From a virus: a stretch of DNA of 45,590 bases. Made by a program: the position numbers and the translations under genes. Where the stretch lies: IMG/VR virus record IMGVR_UViG_3300033150_002963, positions 1 to 45,590 of that record. The stretch is one strand, 5' to 3'. Positions 1-8,865 of this stretch are shown here, in pieces (positions within the stretch are counted from its first letter, which is position 1; each line of letters opens with the position of its first letter). The notes below the pieces were generated by a model. That model saw nothing but the letters and a program-made list of their open reading frames with translations. It had not been told where the DNA came from and ran no database searches.

Positions 1-268
1 AAGAATGGTCGTTCGAGACTATCAAAGTCTTTCCTGATTCAGCAACAACTTCATAACAAGGAACATTTTTATGAACTGAGTAGCTGTAAGGATTTACCCA
101 TTTAAGCTCCAAAGCCTTTGGATCCATAGCAAGTACTTTAAGATTTTCCTTTACTCTAAATTCTTTAATCTTCCCAGTATCCTTAACTTTTTCATCCTTC
201 GGGAAGTCCTTCAAGTCAGTGAGATGCACCTCATCGTCATTAAGATAGAATATTTCACCCAATACACT
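1..268 (-). other. N-terminal part of an intein inserted in the RNA polymerase active site
   Basis: Directly after the last Asp of NADFDGD the frame leaves the polymerase family: the normal QMAVH-type continuation is absent. A Ser-initiated segment follows that fits intein splicing block A (SVLGEIFYLNDDEVHL). A stretch LAMDPKALELKW comes next, then a block B-like motif GKTLIVSNDHS with the conserved His. Ser1 would be the first splicing nucleophile. The remainder, including any homing endonuclease and the C-terminal His-Asn, lies outside the window. This is a protein-level element and must be removed for the polymerase to form its catalytic loop. Confidence is high for an intein-type (Hint) domain; splicing competence cannot be seen. 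Confidence 0.85.
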
Positions 269-3200
269 ATCACCATCAAAATCAGCATTGAATCCAGCTG
301 TTACTAATGGGTGAATGTGGATTACTTTATCTCGAACTATTCTAGGATAGAAAGCCATCACTCCATATTTATGGAGTACCGGATCCCTTTTTAAATAGAC
401 TGGTCTATTAGCCATCTCCCTCTCAAGTGCCCTTCTAGCTGCTTCCTCCTTATTCTCAACTACTAATCTAGCCCTAGCCGGACTATATCCAGCTTCCACC
501 AATTTTCTCACTACAATTGGTTCAAAGATTTTCCAGGCCATGTCCTCTGGTATACCAACTTCATCTAAATGGAGTGATGGATCAGGGACAATCACACCTC
601 GAGAAGAAAGATCTTGTCTTCTTTTGAGTAGAGCACTTTGAAAGTAACCAAGTTTTGGGCTTGGTCCAATAATAATATCCATCACAGACTTAAGCTTACG
701 ATTTATGCCGACCTCGAGTCCATCAAGCTCCAAAGCTTTAACCGCATCATACAATTTAGCATATACTTTCCCATACTCCGCTTCAGGAAACTCTTTTCTA
801 GCTATAGGTATCTGATTGTTGACCATAGCAATATTTCTATATAAACCATTAATATCATGGACAGATATTCCCCCTTGTTTAAGCTGAACTAGAGGTCTGA
901 AGAAAGAAGGAATGACAACTATGTTTTTTCTAAGAAATATTTCTTCTGGTTTCTTATTTAATTTAATTATATTCCTCAAAATCTTAATTTTTCTGGCTAA
1001 TACTGATTTTCTCTGGTCGTTAGCAGTTTTAATTTCCTGGGTGGCCTTAGCCAACTCTTTCTTTGGATCCAGTCTTCGTAAAAGCATTCTGAAAGCATCC
1101 CCAAATTTGTATTTACCATCTGGAGTAATTTTTCCAGTACTATCTACTCCGAGTTTCCCAGAAACTATATCTTTAAAAGTAGCAGAATTTATCTCCAATA
1201 GAATGCATAATGCTCGTTCAAATATAGGATTTGGAACTACCTCATTAAGAGGAATGTGGTTATATTTAGTGCCGAAGAACCCTCCAGTAAGTCTTGGGTC
1301 AAATAATCCCCCCTCCTCAGCTACTGGGTTTCCTTTTTTCATTCTGATAATTTTAGTTGCATCTATTTCCCCATTCGAGAGCTTAAGAATATCTTCATCA
1401 AATAGAGGAACAAATTGGAGAACGTTTCCGAGCTTCTCTACATTAATCCCCAAGGCCCGAAGGTAAGATTCAAATTTCTGGTAAGTTAGAGGAGTTTTAG
1501 GTCTGGGTATTGGTAGGCCTGATTGGAAAGCATACCAGAAATCTGGATTATAGTCACTTTTGTAGGTTTGTGCTTCATAAAGGTTTGCTTTTGCTCCGTG
1601 AGCCAACATTGCATATAAACCAAGATGCCCCAATGACTGAGCACCACCTTCAGATGATCCAAGAGGCAACGCATCATAACTATACTTTTCTCCTGCCCCG
1701 GCTCCTCGGGCATGTAGTTTAGGTTCCGCCCGATGTTTTAATTTCATAATATATTGTGGTCCTATGAAGACATCCGGTATGGGTTTTCCAGTCTTCGGAT
1801 CAACCAAATCTTCTTTATCTGGAATTTTCAATCTCTTCAATTCATCCCTGATTTTGGAATAATAGTTCCCCATAAAATTTTCTACTGGGTAAGGCTTTCC
1901 GGTCTTCTCTGCTATTTTTCCAGCTAAAGTTTCCAACACCTGCCCCATATTCATACGAGAAATTACTCCAAGAGGATTCAAAACCACATCTATGATTTTA
2001 CCATCCTTAGTTCTAGGCATTTCCGAATCAGGAATGATTGCTCCAATTACTCCTTTGTTTCCGTGCCTATTAGCCAGTTTATCTCCAACTTGTGCCGGCT
2101 CGGTGGTACGAATATAAACCTTAACGAATTTTGGTCTTTTGACTACCTTAACGACCTTACCGGGTGAGGAACGATTCCAAGTTATAGATCTATCTCTTTC
2201 AGGTATAGCTAGTTTTTTAGAAAACTTGGCAAGCAAGAATTGATCAGGAGTGGGCAGTTCTTTGTGGATTACCAAGATAATTGGGTCTCCTTCTTCGACC
2301 ATCTGCCCAACCTTAACTACTCCGTCATCATCTAATTTATTAAGCTGATCTTTAGTAAATAGAGTAGAGGGGAATAGAGAAATATATCTCTTTTTATTTA
2401 AAGTAGTATCCTTGTCGACATATTGGGAAAATTCATATAAATGCTCACTAGTAAGTTTCTTAGCAGCAGACTCCGAAATAACAATAGCATCATCAATATT
2501 ATGTCCTTTGAAAGGCATATAAGCTACTAGGAGATTCTTACCAAAGGCAAATCTTCCTTCTTTAGTGTAATTAGTATCAAACAACAAATCCCCTTTTTTT
2601 ACTTTCTGTCCTTCTTTAACCAGTGGTTCACTATCCAAAAAACCATCTTGTAAAGGATAATCCTTTGGCATAGATATCTTGTGAGTCTTTCCGGACTTAT
2701 CTTTAACGTAAATATACTCAGAAGTAACCTTTGAAACGGTTCCATTAACCGGCGATTTATTGAAGAAGATGCCCATACTATCCAGTAGCTCCTCAGAGAT
2801 TGGTGTTCCATTTATGACTGGGAAAACTAATGGATATTCTCTCTCTTTCAAAGGCAATGCCTGCTCCAATTGTTTTACTGCCATAAGGACTCTATTTCCG
2901 GAATCATAGTTGAGAAATGGCACTAATGAAGTTAGGTGACTAAAAAAATCTAGTGGGTGTAGAGTAAAATAATCTATCTTGTCTTTATTCACAAAACCAA
3001 ATTTCCCTTTACGTAAAGCCATCCACCTATTACCCTTTACTGGTTTGATACCGATTACTGAGTTATATACTTGTTCTGGAGTAAGAAATTCTCTTCTTCC
3101 TCTTTTATCTTTTAAAATAACTACTGGTTTTCCATCTTTATTAAATCCAGAAACTGCTGATGCCAAGTGAAGAGTTGTTCCAATCTTAATATTGTCTGGA

Positions 3201-4336
3201 GTATGCACCGGATCTAAAAAAAGAAAAGTACTGGGATTAATCATTCTCTGCTTATCTGTAACCCGGTGGATGTCTCCGATTCCACCCTCCCCCATAATAG
3301 TAACTTTGTTGACTGCACTCATAGCAGAGATTGGTCCAGTAAAAGATTCAACATTAGATATTTGGCTGTTTGTAAAGAATGAGCGAACGGCAGGGGTAAA
3401 AAAACTACTTAAGCCTAAATCAGCTATTTTTTTGCGCTTGTCAACCGTATTCTTTAATCTATTCTTCAAAATTACCATTTTTCTTAATCTTTCTCCAAGA
3501 ATCTCCGATGGGGTCACTATTTGCTTAAATAAGAGTGAATCTCTATCATCCTCCTTTCCTCCTCGAAGTATTTCAATTAATCTCTCAAGAGACCTAATTA
3601 AAGTATCAACGTCCACTTTCTCGTATTTCTTTCCTAAAGTAGCTTCTGTAACTTCCGGAGTAAGGGTAGTAGAATCCAATAGTTTCTTAAACTCTTCAGC
3701 TGGGTTGGGGGGTGCTTTCTCGTATCCCAAAGCCCTAAATAACTTATTGTAATTTAATGTTTTTTTGTAATTAATAGCATAAATCTTATCTCCAACAATA
3801 TTCCTTAACTTTTCCTCTCCTACTCCCAAGGATAATAGCAACGGGATTAGGGGGATGTGGACAGTGCCATACTCGAGTAGAATAGTAAAGTCTTTTGGAT
3901 TAAGAATTAGCTTAATACCTCTTCCTTTTAGATTGATTTGATTAAAATTTGCTTGGATGGTATTATCTGCCTTCTTTTCATGATACACACCTGGCAACAA
4001 TCTCATCTGAGTAGGAATATGATATTCAGAACCACCAACTAAAAAAGTAAAGCGAGGGGTTAAGATTGGGATTCTTCCAATCAACACTCTTTTCTGATCC
4101 AAAACCTTACCATCTTTCGTCTTTAATACTGCTGTAGCATAAACAGGGATGTCCCAAGTTCTATCCTGCCATCGGTATTCTCGTTGGATATTGTAGTCGT
4201 GGAGATCTTTGTCAAACTTTGCCTCTAAATCTTTTATCTCCAAACGATGATTCTTCCCCTCAACAGGGAAAAAATCCTTGATTGATTCTAAGACGGAACT
4301 GACATACTTACGGATACTGGCTTCAAACTGAGTCAT
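1..4336 (-). CDS. Phage multisubunit-type RNA polymerase, fused beta-beta' subunit with intein (partial)
   Basis: A single open frame of 1356 residues from the ATG to the split catalytic motif, then 89 residues of intein before the window edge; the C-terminal part is missing. Seen: a beta-type segment near residues 750-790 (NRHGNKGVIG, DVVLNPLGV, SRMNMGQVLE) and GGAQSLGHLG further on. It is followed without a stop by beta' hallmarks: SFFRPLVQL, NGLYRN, LLKRRQDLSSRGVIV, RPVYLKRDPVLHKYG and NADFDGD (residues 1350-1356). In the family, the three Asp of NADFDGD bind the catalytic magnesium. Beta and beta' are normally separate genes in bacteria. Inference: it transcribes a subset of phage genes in the host cytoplasm. 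It ends the early minus-strand block and has its own extended -10 promoter just before the ATG. No alpha, omega or sigma gene is visible in the window. Confidence 0.93.
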   Translation of the reverse strand, partial: MTQFEASIRKYVSSVLESIKDFFPVEGKNHRLEIKDLEAKFDKDLHDYNIQREYRWQDRTWDIPVYATAVLKTKDGKVLDQKRVLIGRIPILTPRFTFLVGGSEYHIPTQMRLLPGVYHEKKADNTIQANFNQINLKGRGIKLILNPKDFTILLEYGTVHIPLIPLLLSLGVGEEKLRNIVGDKIYAINYKKTLNYNKLFRALGYEKAPPNPAEEFKKLLDSTTLTPEVTEATLGKKYEKVDVDTLIRSLERLIEILRGGKEDDRDSLLFKQIVTPSEILGERLRKMVILKNRLKNTVDKRKKIADLGLSSFFTPAVRSFFTNSQISNVESFTGPISAMSAVNKVTIMGEGGIGDIHRVTDKQRMINPSTFLFLDPVHTPDNIKIGTTLHLASAVSGFNKDGKPVVILKDKRGRREFLTPEQVYNSVIGIKPVKGNRWMALRKGKFGFVNKDKIDYFTLHPLDFFSHLTSLVPFLNYDSGNRVLMAVKQLEQALPLKEREYPLVFPVINGTPISEELLDSMGIFFNKSPVNGTVSKVTSEYIYVKDKSGKTHKISMPKDYPLQDGFLDSEPLVKEGQKVKKGDLLFDTNYTKEGRFAFGKNLLVAYMPFKGHNIDDAIVISESAAKKLTSEHLYEFSQYVDKDTTLNKKRYISLFPSTLFTKDQLNKLDDDGVVKVGQMVEEGDPIILVIHKELPTPDQFLLAKFSKKLAIPERDRSITWNRSSPGKVVKVVKRPKFVKVYIRTTEPAQVGDKLANRHGNKGVIGAIIPDSEMPRTKDGKIIDVVLNPLGVISRMNMGQVLETLAGKIAEKTGKPYPVENFMGNYYSKIRDELKRLKIPDKEDLVDPKTGKPIPDVFIGPQYIMKLKHRAEPKLHARGAGAGEKYSYDALPLGSSEGGAQSLGHLGLYAMLAHGAKANLYEAQTYKSDYNPDFWYAFQSGLPIPRPKTPLTYQKFESYLRALGINVEKLGNVLQFVPLFDEDILKLSNGEIDATKIIRMKKGNPVAEEGGLFDPRLTGGFFGTKYNHIPLNEVVPNPIFERALCILLEINSATFKDIVSGKLGVDSTGKITPDGKYKFGDAFRMLLRRLDPKKELAKATQEIKTANDQRKSVLARKIKILRNIIKLNKKPEEIFLRKNIVVIPSFFRPLVQLKQGGISVHDINGLYRNIAMVNNQIPIARKEFPEAEYGKVYAKLYDAVKALELDGLEVGINRKLKSVMDIIIGPSPKLGYFQSALLKRRQDLSSRGVIVPDPSLHLDEVGIPEDMAWKIFEPIVVRKLVEAGYSPARARLVVENKEEAARRALEREMANRPVYLKRDPVLHKYGVMAFYPRIVRDKVIHIHPLVTAGFNADFDGDSVLGEIFYLNDDEVHLTDLKDFPKDEKVKDTGKIKEFRVKENLKVLAMDPKALELKWVNPYSYSVHKNVPCYEVVAESGKTLIVSNDHS

Positions 4337-4352
4337 TGTAAGTTATTATAGC
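4337..4352 (-). promoter_or_regulatory. Extended -10 promoter of the RNA polymerase gene, leaderless type
   Basis: On the minus strand the sequence reads TTTGCTATAAT, a perfect -10 box at 4350-4345 preceded by TGC (extended -10). Eight bases then separate it from the ATG at 4336. The expected start of transcription falls within a base or two of the ATG, and no Shine-Dalgarno sequence is present. The -35 region is weak. This suggests transcription by the host sigma70-type holoenzyme and leaderless translation. Confidence 0.65.
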
Positions 4353-4374
4353 AAAGGTTTCATTTCTAAGCATC

Positions 4375-5370
4375 CTACACAAGATGATGCTTTTTTAGAG
4401 TCCTATGTATGTAGGCGAGAGAATCAAAGCATTTGTTAAACCTGTCAACAGTTTCTTGAGCTCTATTATACACATTAACAAGACTTGGATAAGTATTATG
4501 ATATAAAGTATACCCCTTTAAATACTCCATTATTGGACCAATACAAGTCTTTGATTTAGTGGAAAAAATCTTTACCATACTTTCCGGGAAATCAGACCAA
4601 ATATATAAATAGAAACGCCCCCCACCAATACTAGGACTAGGATTAAGGCTAAAACACTTTTCAAATCCATTCTCCTTTGCTTCTTGCTCCAGCATACTTT
4701 TAATACCTTTCACTTTCCTCTCACTATCAGCACGAACTACGGCTATCAACGTATTATTTTCCTGCATGAAATCCCTATTAGCAAACTTTTCCTCAATATC
4801 AATAATAGAGCTACGAAGTTGCTCAAACTTCTGATGATTAAAGATTTCGAAACCCAATTCCCCAACAACATCTGGTAGGTTCTGTAAGGTAGTTAAGTTA
4901 TTTATTACTAAATTCATTGAATCATTAATTCTCATCAGGCTATCAGTAAGAGAAATACTAGATCCAGATGACTCAATAGCACGCCTGATTCGGTTCCTAA
5001 TTGACAAACGAATTGACCGTTTTAACTTTTCTGGCTCTGGATAATATCTGGCTCTATAGCCGGGAAGCGGAGCGACAATAGAAGGATGTATGGCAATCGT
5101 AGCAACTGTACGTTGTGATGAACGTGAAGAGCCAATTTGGCCAAATGAAACCATACTACCCTCACCATATCCTCTAGACGAATCAAACGTTGGTAGCATT
5201 CTTCGTATGCTGCCAAAGATTTCACCTGGAATAGAATCAGACGGTTCTTTAGAAACAAGGACTATAACTGACCCAGGTGGGTATGGATTATTTTGGTTCA
5301 ACTGGACTATCAACTCTATCTTCTCTTCAATCACATCCTCAATATCTTCCACATGTGGTTGAAATCTCAT
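4375..5370 (-). CDS. Hypothetical protein upstream of the RNA polymerase gene
   Basis: 331 residues, not recognised. The start chosen is the ATG giving MRFQPH, which has GGAGGT eight bases upstream; an in-frame ATG five codons earlier contains that ribosome site and is unlikely. No signal peptide or membrane segment is visible. The middle has an Arg-rich stretch (around residues 115-135, KRSIRLSIRNRIRRA) followed by a Ser-rich and helical region; the C-terminus is basic (TLKKHH). It ends about 40 bases before the polymerase gene, so it is the last gene of the upstream operon. A role linked to transcription is possible from position only. Confidence 0.8.
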   Translation of the reverse strand: MRFQPHVEDIEDVIEEKIELIVQLNQNNPYPPGSVIVLVSKEPSDSIPGEIFGSIRRMLPTFDSSRGYGEGSMVSFGQIGSSRSSQRTVATIAIHPSIVAPLPGYRARYYPEPEKLKRSIRLSIRNRIRRAIESSGSSISLTDSLMRINDSMNLVINNLTTLQNLPDVVGELGFEIFNHQKFEQLRSSIIDIEEKFANRDFMQENNTLIAVVRADSERKVKGIKSMLEQEAKENGFEKCFSLNPSPSIGGGRFYLYIWSDFPESMVKIFSTKSKTCIGPIMEYLKGYTLYHNTYPSLVNVYNRAQETVDRFNKCFDSLAYIHRTLKKHHLV

Positions 5371-5375
5371 CTTCA

Positions 5376-5564
5376 CTACCTCCATCGATCAGAAGCAATC
5401 TCTACAGGCAGAAACCCCAAAGATTCATTTATCTTTTTACACGACGGACAGAGGCGGTTATATGGGCCATCAGAAATGAATTCCTTACCACATCTTAGGC
5501 ATTCCCTTCTCTTCCTCCTACGAGACCCCTTCCTATTCTGATGGTACCCATGTTTGGCTGGCAT
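5376..5564 (-). CDS. Small basic zinc-ribbon protein
   Basis: 62 residues. An Arg/Lys-rich N-terminus (RKGSRRRKRR) is followed by a four-cysteine zinc ribbon, CLRCGKEF then CPSC. A good ribosome site (GGAGGG) lies upstream of the ATG, inside the 3' end of the preceding gene, with a 70-base overlap. The basic arm plus zinc knuckle suggests nucleic-acid binding; the specific role is unknown. It is one of about a dozen small zinc-binding proteins in the window. Confidence 0.82.
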   Translation of the reverse strand: MPAKHGYHQNRKGSRRRKRRECLRCGKEFISDGPYNRLCPSCKKINESLGFLPVEIASDRWR

Positions 5565-6481
5565 CCGTTTACCCTCCTTTCCTTTATTAACATAGATAGG
5601 TCGTTAACATCAGAATCTACAACCTCCCAATGCTTCAGGTCAACAATGGTTGACCCCTTTTCTATCTCCCTTTCAAACCAATGAATTACTACCTTTTCTT
5701 CTCCCTTTACTAGCCCAGTGGCAGAGAAAATATAATTATTGACATGTGGTATATCTACATCTTTATGAGGTCCTCGTTCTTCATACCAGTAGAGACAGTT
5801 AAACCTAGTATTGGGAGACGGAAGAAAGAGAGCCGATTGTTTATCAGTAGCGACCTGTACAAAATTCGGGGGAGTATCTGATTCTGTATTATAATAATGT
5901 TGCAAACAGTCTAAAACTATGTCTTTAAAGCGGGCCATATCTAAGTTTACATTTTTTCTTAGTTCCACAACACTTCCTATATATTCCAATCGGCTGTATA
6001 GAAGCCCAAAATCATCATTATGACTGCCTGCAATAGGTACATCTTCTTCTACTAACTCTGCTACATCCCAATGACCTATTTTAAATTCAGTAGGTATAAA
6101 CTCACCCTGTATACTGTGTTGGTATGCTCTGCTCCCTTCCTGGTCAATGATACATAGAACAGAAAGATCTGAAAGATAGAATCCATACTTACATACTTTC
6201 AACCCACTTCTGATCGAAGTCATAACTTTAAGAGTGTCTAACTTAGTTCTTCTTTCATCCAACACTCCGAGTGAGAGCTCGTTGGAAGTATCTTTAAGTA
6301 GAAAGAAGAAATGGGGAATATCAAGGTACTCATCCATAAGTGGAACCAACATCTCACTACACGCTTGCAAAATTTCTCTATCTGTCAAATCATAAACCTT
6401 TGTAGACATCATCTGCACATTGTAATTAGACGGGGCATTGATAACAAGTGCACCGTCACTACGTCTAGTAGTAGATACCAT
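5495..6481 (-). CDS. Hypothetical protein, 328 residues
   Basis: Not recognised. A GGGAGG ribosome site precedes the ATG. The protein is soluble and mixed alpha/beta, with no membrane segment, clear nucleotide-binding loop or cysteine cluster. It begins MVSTTRRSDG and ends in a Gly/Arg-rich tail (RIGRGLVGGREGN). That tail overlaps the following zinc-ribbon gene by 70 bases, implying translational coupling. It sits in the early block between the membrane/coiled-coil protein gene and the zinc-ribbon gene. No function is proposed. Confidence 0.8.
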   Translation of the reverse strand: MVSTTRRSDGALVINAPSNYNVQMMSTKVYDLTDREILQACSEMLVPLMDEYLDIPHFFFLLKDTSNELSLGVLDERRTKLDTLKVMTSIRSGLKVCKYGFYLSDLSVLCIIDQEGSRAYQHSIQGEFIPTEFKIGHWDVAELVEEDVPIAGSHNDDFGLLYSRLEYIGSVVELRKNVNLDMARFKDIVLDCLQHYYNTESDTPPNFVQVATDKQSALFLPSPNTRFNCLYWYEERGPHKDVDIPHVNNYIFSATGLVKGEEKVVIHWFEREIEKGSTIVDLKHWEVVDSDVNDLSMLIKERRVNGCQPNMGTIRIGRGLVGGREGNA

Positions 6482-6492
6482 TGTGAACCTCC

Positions 6493-7140
6493 CTAAAATT
6501 CTATTCTGCAGCCTAACCCTACATTATAAGTGATATCAGAAAACTGGCTGGTTGGTGGGATTTGAAGAAAAGAGTTAAGACCAATGGAGACTCTAACCCT
6601 CTTACCGAAGCCCAAGAAATAATAGTCAAACTGAGCATAGTACCCAGAGACTCCTATACCTACTGTAATTGATGGAGTTCCTATTCTGACGTACTCATTA
6701 ACTTTCGGCTTTTTCTTCTTCAGTTCTTCAATACATTTGTCTAATTCTTTCTGGCAAGGATCATAAAATCCCGGTAATAAAGTCAATCTTCCTGGTACGT
6801 TATCGAATACATTCGGGTCGTAAAATTTCCATCTCCCTTTCTTGTCTACTACGGAATATTCATACTCATAATTTTCAAAGCAACTTTTACAATCAGCGGG
6901 GATTACTTCTACTACTTCCCCACTCGGCTTTTTTAGCTTCTTTATCTCTTCAGTTGCCTCGTTCAACTTACTATTCAATTCTTTAATCTTCTCAGCTAAT
7001 CTATCTCTACTCTCTTCTAAGGCAGCTACCTGCCTTCGATGTAAGACATTTTGGTAGTAATAATAAGCTAAGTTGGCACATAAATAGAGGAATAATACTA
7101 CACCCGCCCAAGATAATACCTTTTTCACCGTGGTGCTCAT
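6493..7140 (-). CDS. Membrane-anchored coiled-coil protein with beta-rich C-terminus
   Basis: 215 residues. One transmembrane helix lies at about residues 9-30 (VLSWAGVVLFLYLCANLAYY). A coiled coil follows at about 36-70 with many Glu/Lys. Then comes a Cys-containing segment (DCKSC) and a beta-rich C-terminal third ending GLGCRIEF. The layout (inner-membrane anchor, periplasmic coiled coil, terminal aromatic residue) resembles a spanin or an envelope-spanning protein. The closing strand ending in Phe recalls an outer-membrane beta-signal. No lysis gene is adjacent, so this is inference only. The ATG overlaps the upstream stop codon (ATGA), so it is translationally coupled to it. Confidence 0.78.
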   Translation of the reverse strand: MSTTVKKVLSWAGVVLFLYLCANLAYYYYQNVLHRRQVAALEESRDRLAEKIKELNSKLNEATEEIKKLKKPSGEVVEVIPADCKSCFENYEYEYSVVDKKGRWKFYDPNVFDNVPGRLTLLPGFYDPCQKELDKCIEELKKKKPKVNEYVRIGTPSITVGIGVSGYYAQFDYYFLGFGKRVRVSIGLNSFLQIPPTSQFSDITYNVGLGCRIEF

Positions 7141-7799
7141 TTGACTAACTTCCTAATCTCTCGCCTGATCTCCTCCTCACTTTTATTAGCTAATCTCTCG
7201 ATAGTCTCTTGTGGGACTTTTATGAATTTTAGATATTCCAAAAGAGATTGCTTATTAAGCGTCTCAAGACTCTGTAAAACATCAGTCAACGAAGCGGGTC
7301 TAAGTTTATCAATCTTCTCCTCTAGCTGCTGGAGAGAGTTCATAATAGCACTAAAATAATCCATCATTCCACTTATTACTAATCTAGCTAAAGTCTCAAT
7401 TCCAGCATCCCCAGTAGCCAAAGTTTGATAAATCTCGTCCATTAACTCCTTTTCATCTTCAGAAATTTCTTCTTCTTCCTTGACCGGGGGCTCTTCAGCC
7501 TCTTTTGCATCCTCTTCAATAGTCTCTTCCTCTTGATGCTCTTGCTCTTCCTGTGGTTTTGCTGGTGGCCTTACTCGCGGTTTAGGAGCTCGATATCTTT
7601 TCTCTTTTTTCGGTATCAATCTCAAAGCTTCCTCTCTGGCCTCTTCATAGCTCTTCCCTTCATTGAGCTTTTGCAAAATATACTCGAGTTGAGCGGTACC
7701 AAGAGTTGTGCTTTCATTTCTTGGCAGCCGAGTTACTCCCAGCTTTTCTTTTAGTTCTCTTACCAAGTCCCAACGTTTCTTAGTAGACGGTGCTTTCAT
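7137..7799 (-). CDS. Hypothetical protein with acidic linker
   Basis: 220 residues. The N-terminus is basic and helical and could be a small DNA- or protein-binding domain (residues 1-65). A Pro/Arg patch (RAPKPRVRPPAKP) follows, then a very acidic low-complexity linker (about 80-120, Glu-rich) and a helical C-terminal domain. The charged linker joining two helical domains is typical of adaptor or scaffolding proteins. It is not recognised as a family. A GGAGGT site precedes the ATG, and the gene overlaps the 3' end of the upstream winged-helix gene. Confidence 0.78.
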   Translation of the reverse strand: MKAPSTKKRWDLVRELKEKLGVTRLPRNESTTLGTAQLEYILQKLNEGKSYEEAREEALRLIPKKEKRYRAPKPRVRPPAKPQEEQEHQEEETIEEDAKEAEEPPVKEEEEISEDEKELMDEIYQTLATGDAGIETLARLVISGMMDYFSAIMNSLQQLEEKIDKLRPASLTDVLQSLETLNKQSLLEYLKFIKVPQETIERLANKSEEEIRREIRKLVK

Positions 7800-8424
7800 G
7801 ACTTACCTCCTCAAAATTAATTTTTATTTTGTAGATATCTCCTTCTTTCCTTTCCAAGTAACCTCTTGAAACTAACAGATCAATCAGGTTACTAATCACA
7901 ACATTAGTAGTATTTAACCTCTCTGTCAAATAAGAAGTGGGCAACACAATAGTGTCTGTTTTATTCATAATGCTAATCGCCAAGCATTCGAGTAGAATCA
8001 TTCTCTGGAATACTGTGAGACTTTTGAAATTGTTGGAGAACCAAAACTCCAGTGGTACGACTAACTCCCCAACAATCTTCTCTGGTTCTTTTGTTTTAGT
8101 GGGTTCTTGAACTGTTTCACTCCTTCCCTGCAGTAATTCTCTAGCTTTAGACCGGAGAGACTCTTCGCTTTCAGAGAATGCTTGGCTGAATCCAATTCCG
8201 GTAAGTTTTGATACTAGATAAGAAAGAGAATAGTGTGACATATTTGGGAGCAGCTCTATTAATTCATTTGGAAATTCTCTAGCAAGATTTGATAAATTTG
8301 ATATCCAACAATTAATCATACATACCGGATGACAGACTTCACAGTTTAAATCACAATCAGCTTGTAGTAAAAGCCTTGCTCGATATTTCTGGATGAACCG
8401 TCTCAGTAAATCCCTTGGTTCCAT
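7780..8424 (-). CDS. Winged-helix protein with N-terminal cysteine cluster
   Basis: 214 residues from the second ATG, which has GGAG six bases upstream; the first ATG (8436) has no ribosome site. Residues about 22-40 hold five closely spaced cysteines (DCDLNCEVCHPVCMINC), suggesting a zinc or iron-sulfur site. The C-terminal third (about 140-205) reads as a winged helix: LTVFQRMILLECLAIS, then SYLTERLNTTNVVISNLIDLL and a wing around SRGYLERKEGDIYKI. It is probably a DNA-binding regulator or replication accessory protein. Its place before recombination genes does not decide between these. Confidence 0.78.
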   Translation of the reverse strand: MEPRDLLRRFIQKYRARLLLQADCDLNCEVCHPVCMINCWISNLSNLAREFPNELIELLPNMSHYSLSYLVSKLTGIGFSQAFSESEESLRSKARELLQGRSETVQEPTKTKEPEKIVGELVVPLEFWFSNNFKSLTVFQRMILLECLAISIMNKTDTIVLPTSYLTERLNTTNVVISNLIDLLVSRGYLERKEGDIYKIKINFEEVSHESTVY

Positions 8425-8445
8425 CTTAAACTCCATATTTTTATA

Positions 8446-8865
8446 TCAATTTTTCTCGCAAATTTGCATCTCCTGAGGATAATAATAAATCTCAATATAT
8501 TCTTGATTGGGAGTATGAATTTTGTCTACTACTATTCGGATATTATACTTGTCATCAATTCCCAAAACCTCAGCTACCACATCTTCAGTTAATTTTATGT
8601 AGTTACTAGTATCTCGTCTGATCAAATCACCCTTCTGAGATTTCCATTTAGAATAAAGACGGATTACAAGAACAAAAGTCTTTCCTTTATGTTCAGAAAC
8701 GAACTTACTGATGTCCTCAAGATAAGTAGTAGACAAATAACCTATACTCTGACTTTTGAATGTACGACTTTCTCGGGAAAGTATCTTCCTCCCTTTCACC
8801 GAAACATAAGCTCGGTTGAGTGGAGGCGGAAAATATGGCAGAATCATGTGCAGTTTATCTGTCAT
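8446..8865 (-). CDS. rusA: RusA-like Holliday junction resolvase
   Basis: 139 residues, the usual length of RusA. Seen: PPPLNRAY at the N-terminus, a KILSRESRTF segment matching the family's LS-x-x-ar region, and the catalytic stretch RRDTSNYIKLTEDVVAEVLGIDD. In RusA the conserved Asp residues of D-x-x-N-x-x-K-x-x-x-D coordinate magnesium and cleave four-way junctions symmetrically. It would resolve branched intermediates from phage recombination or before packaging. It overlaps the next upstream gene by four bases (ATGA). Confidence 0.88.
   Translation of the reverse strand: MTDKLHMILPYFPPPLNRAYVSVKGRKILSRESRTFKSQSIGYLSTTYLEDISKFVSEHKGKTFVLVIRLYSKWKSQKGDLIRRDTSNYIKLTEDVVAEVLGIDDKYNIRIVVDKIHTPNQEYIEIYYYPQEMQICEKN

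Noticed and set aside
912-3752. Long plus-strand open frames at 912-1466 and 3192-3752
   Set aside because: They lie antisense to the RNA polymerase gene, whose conserved motifs fix the minus strand as coding; the plus frames have no family motif or good ribosome site.
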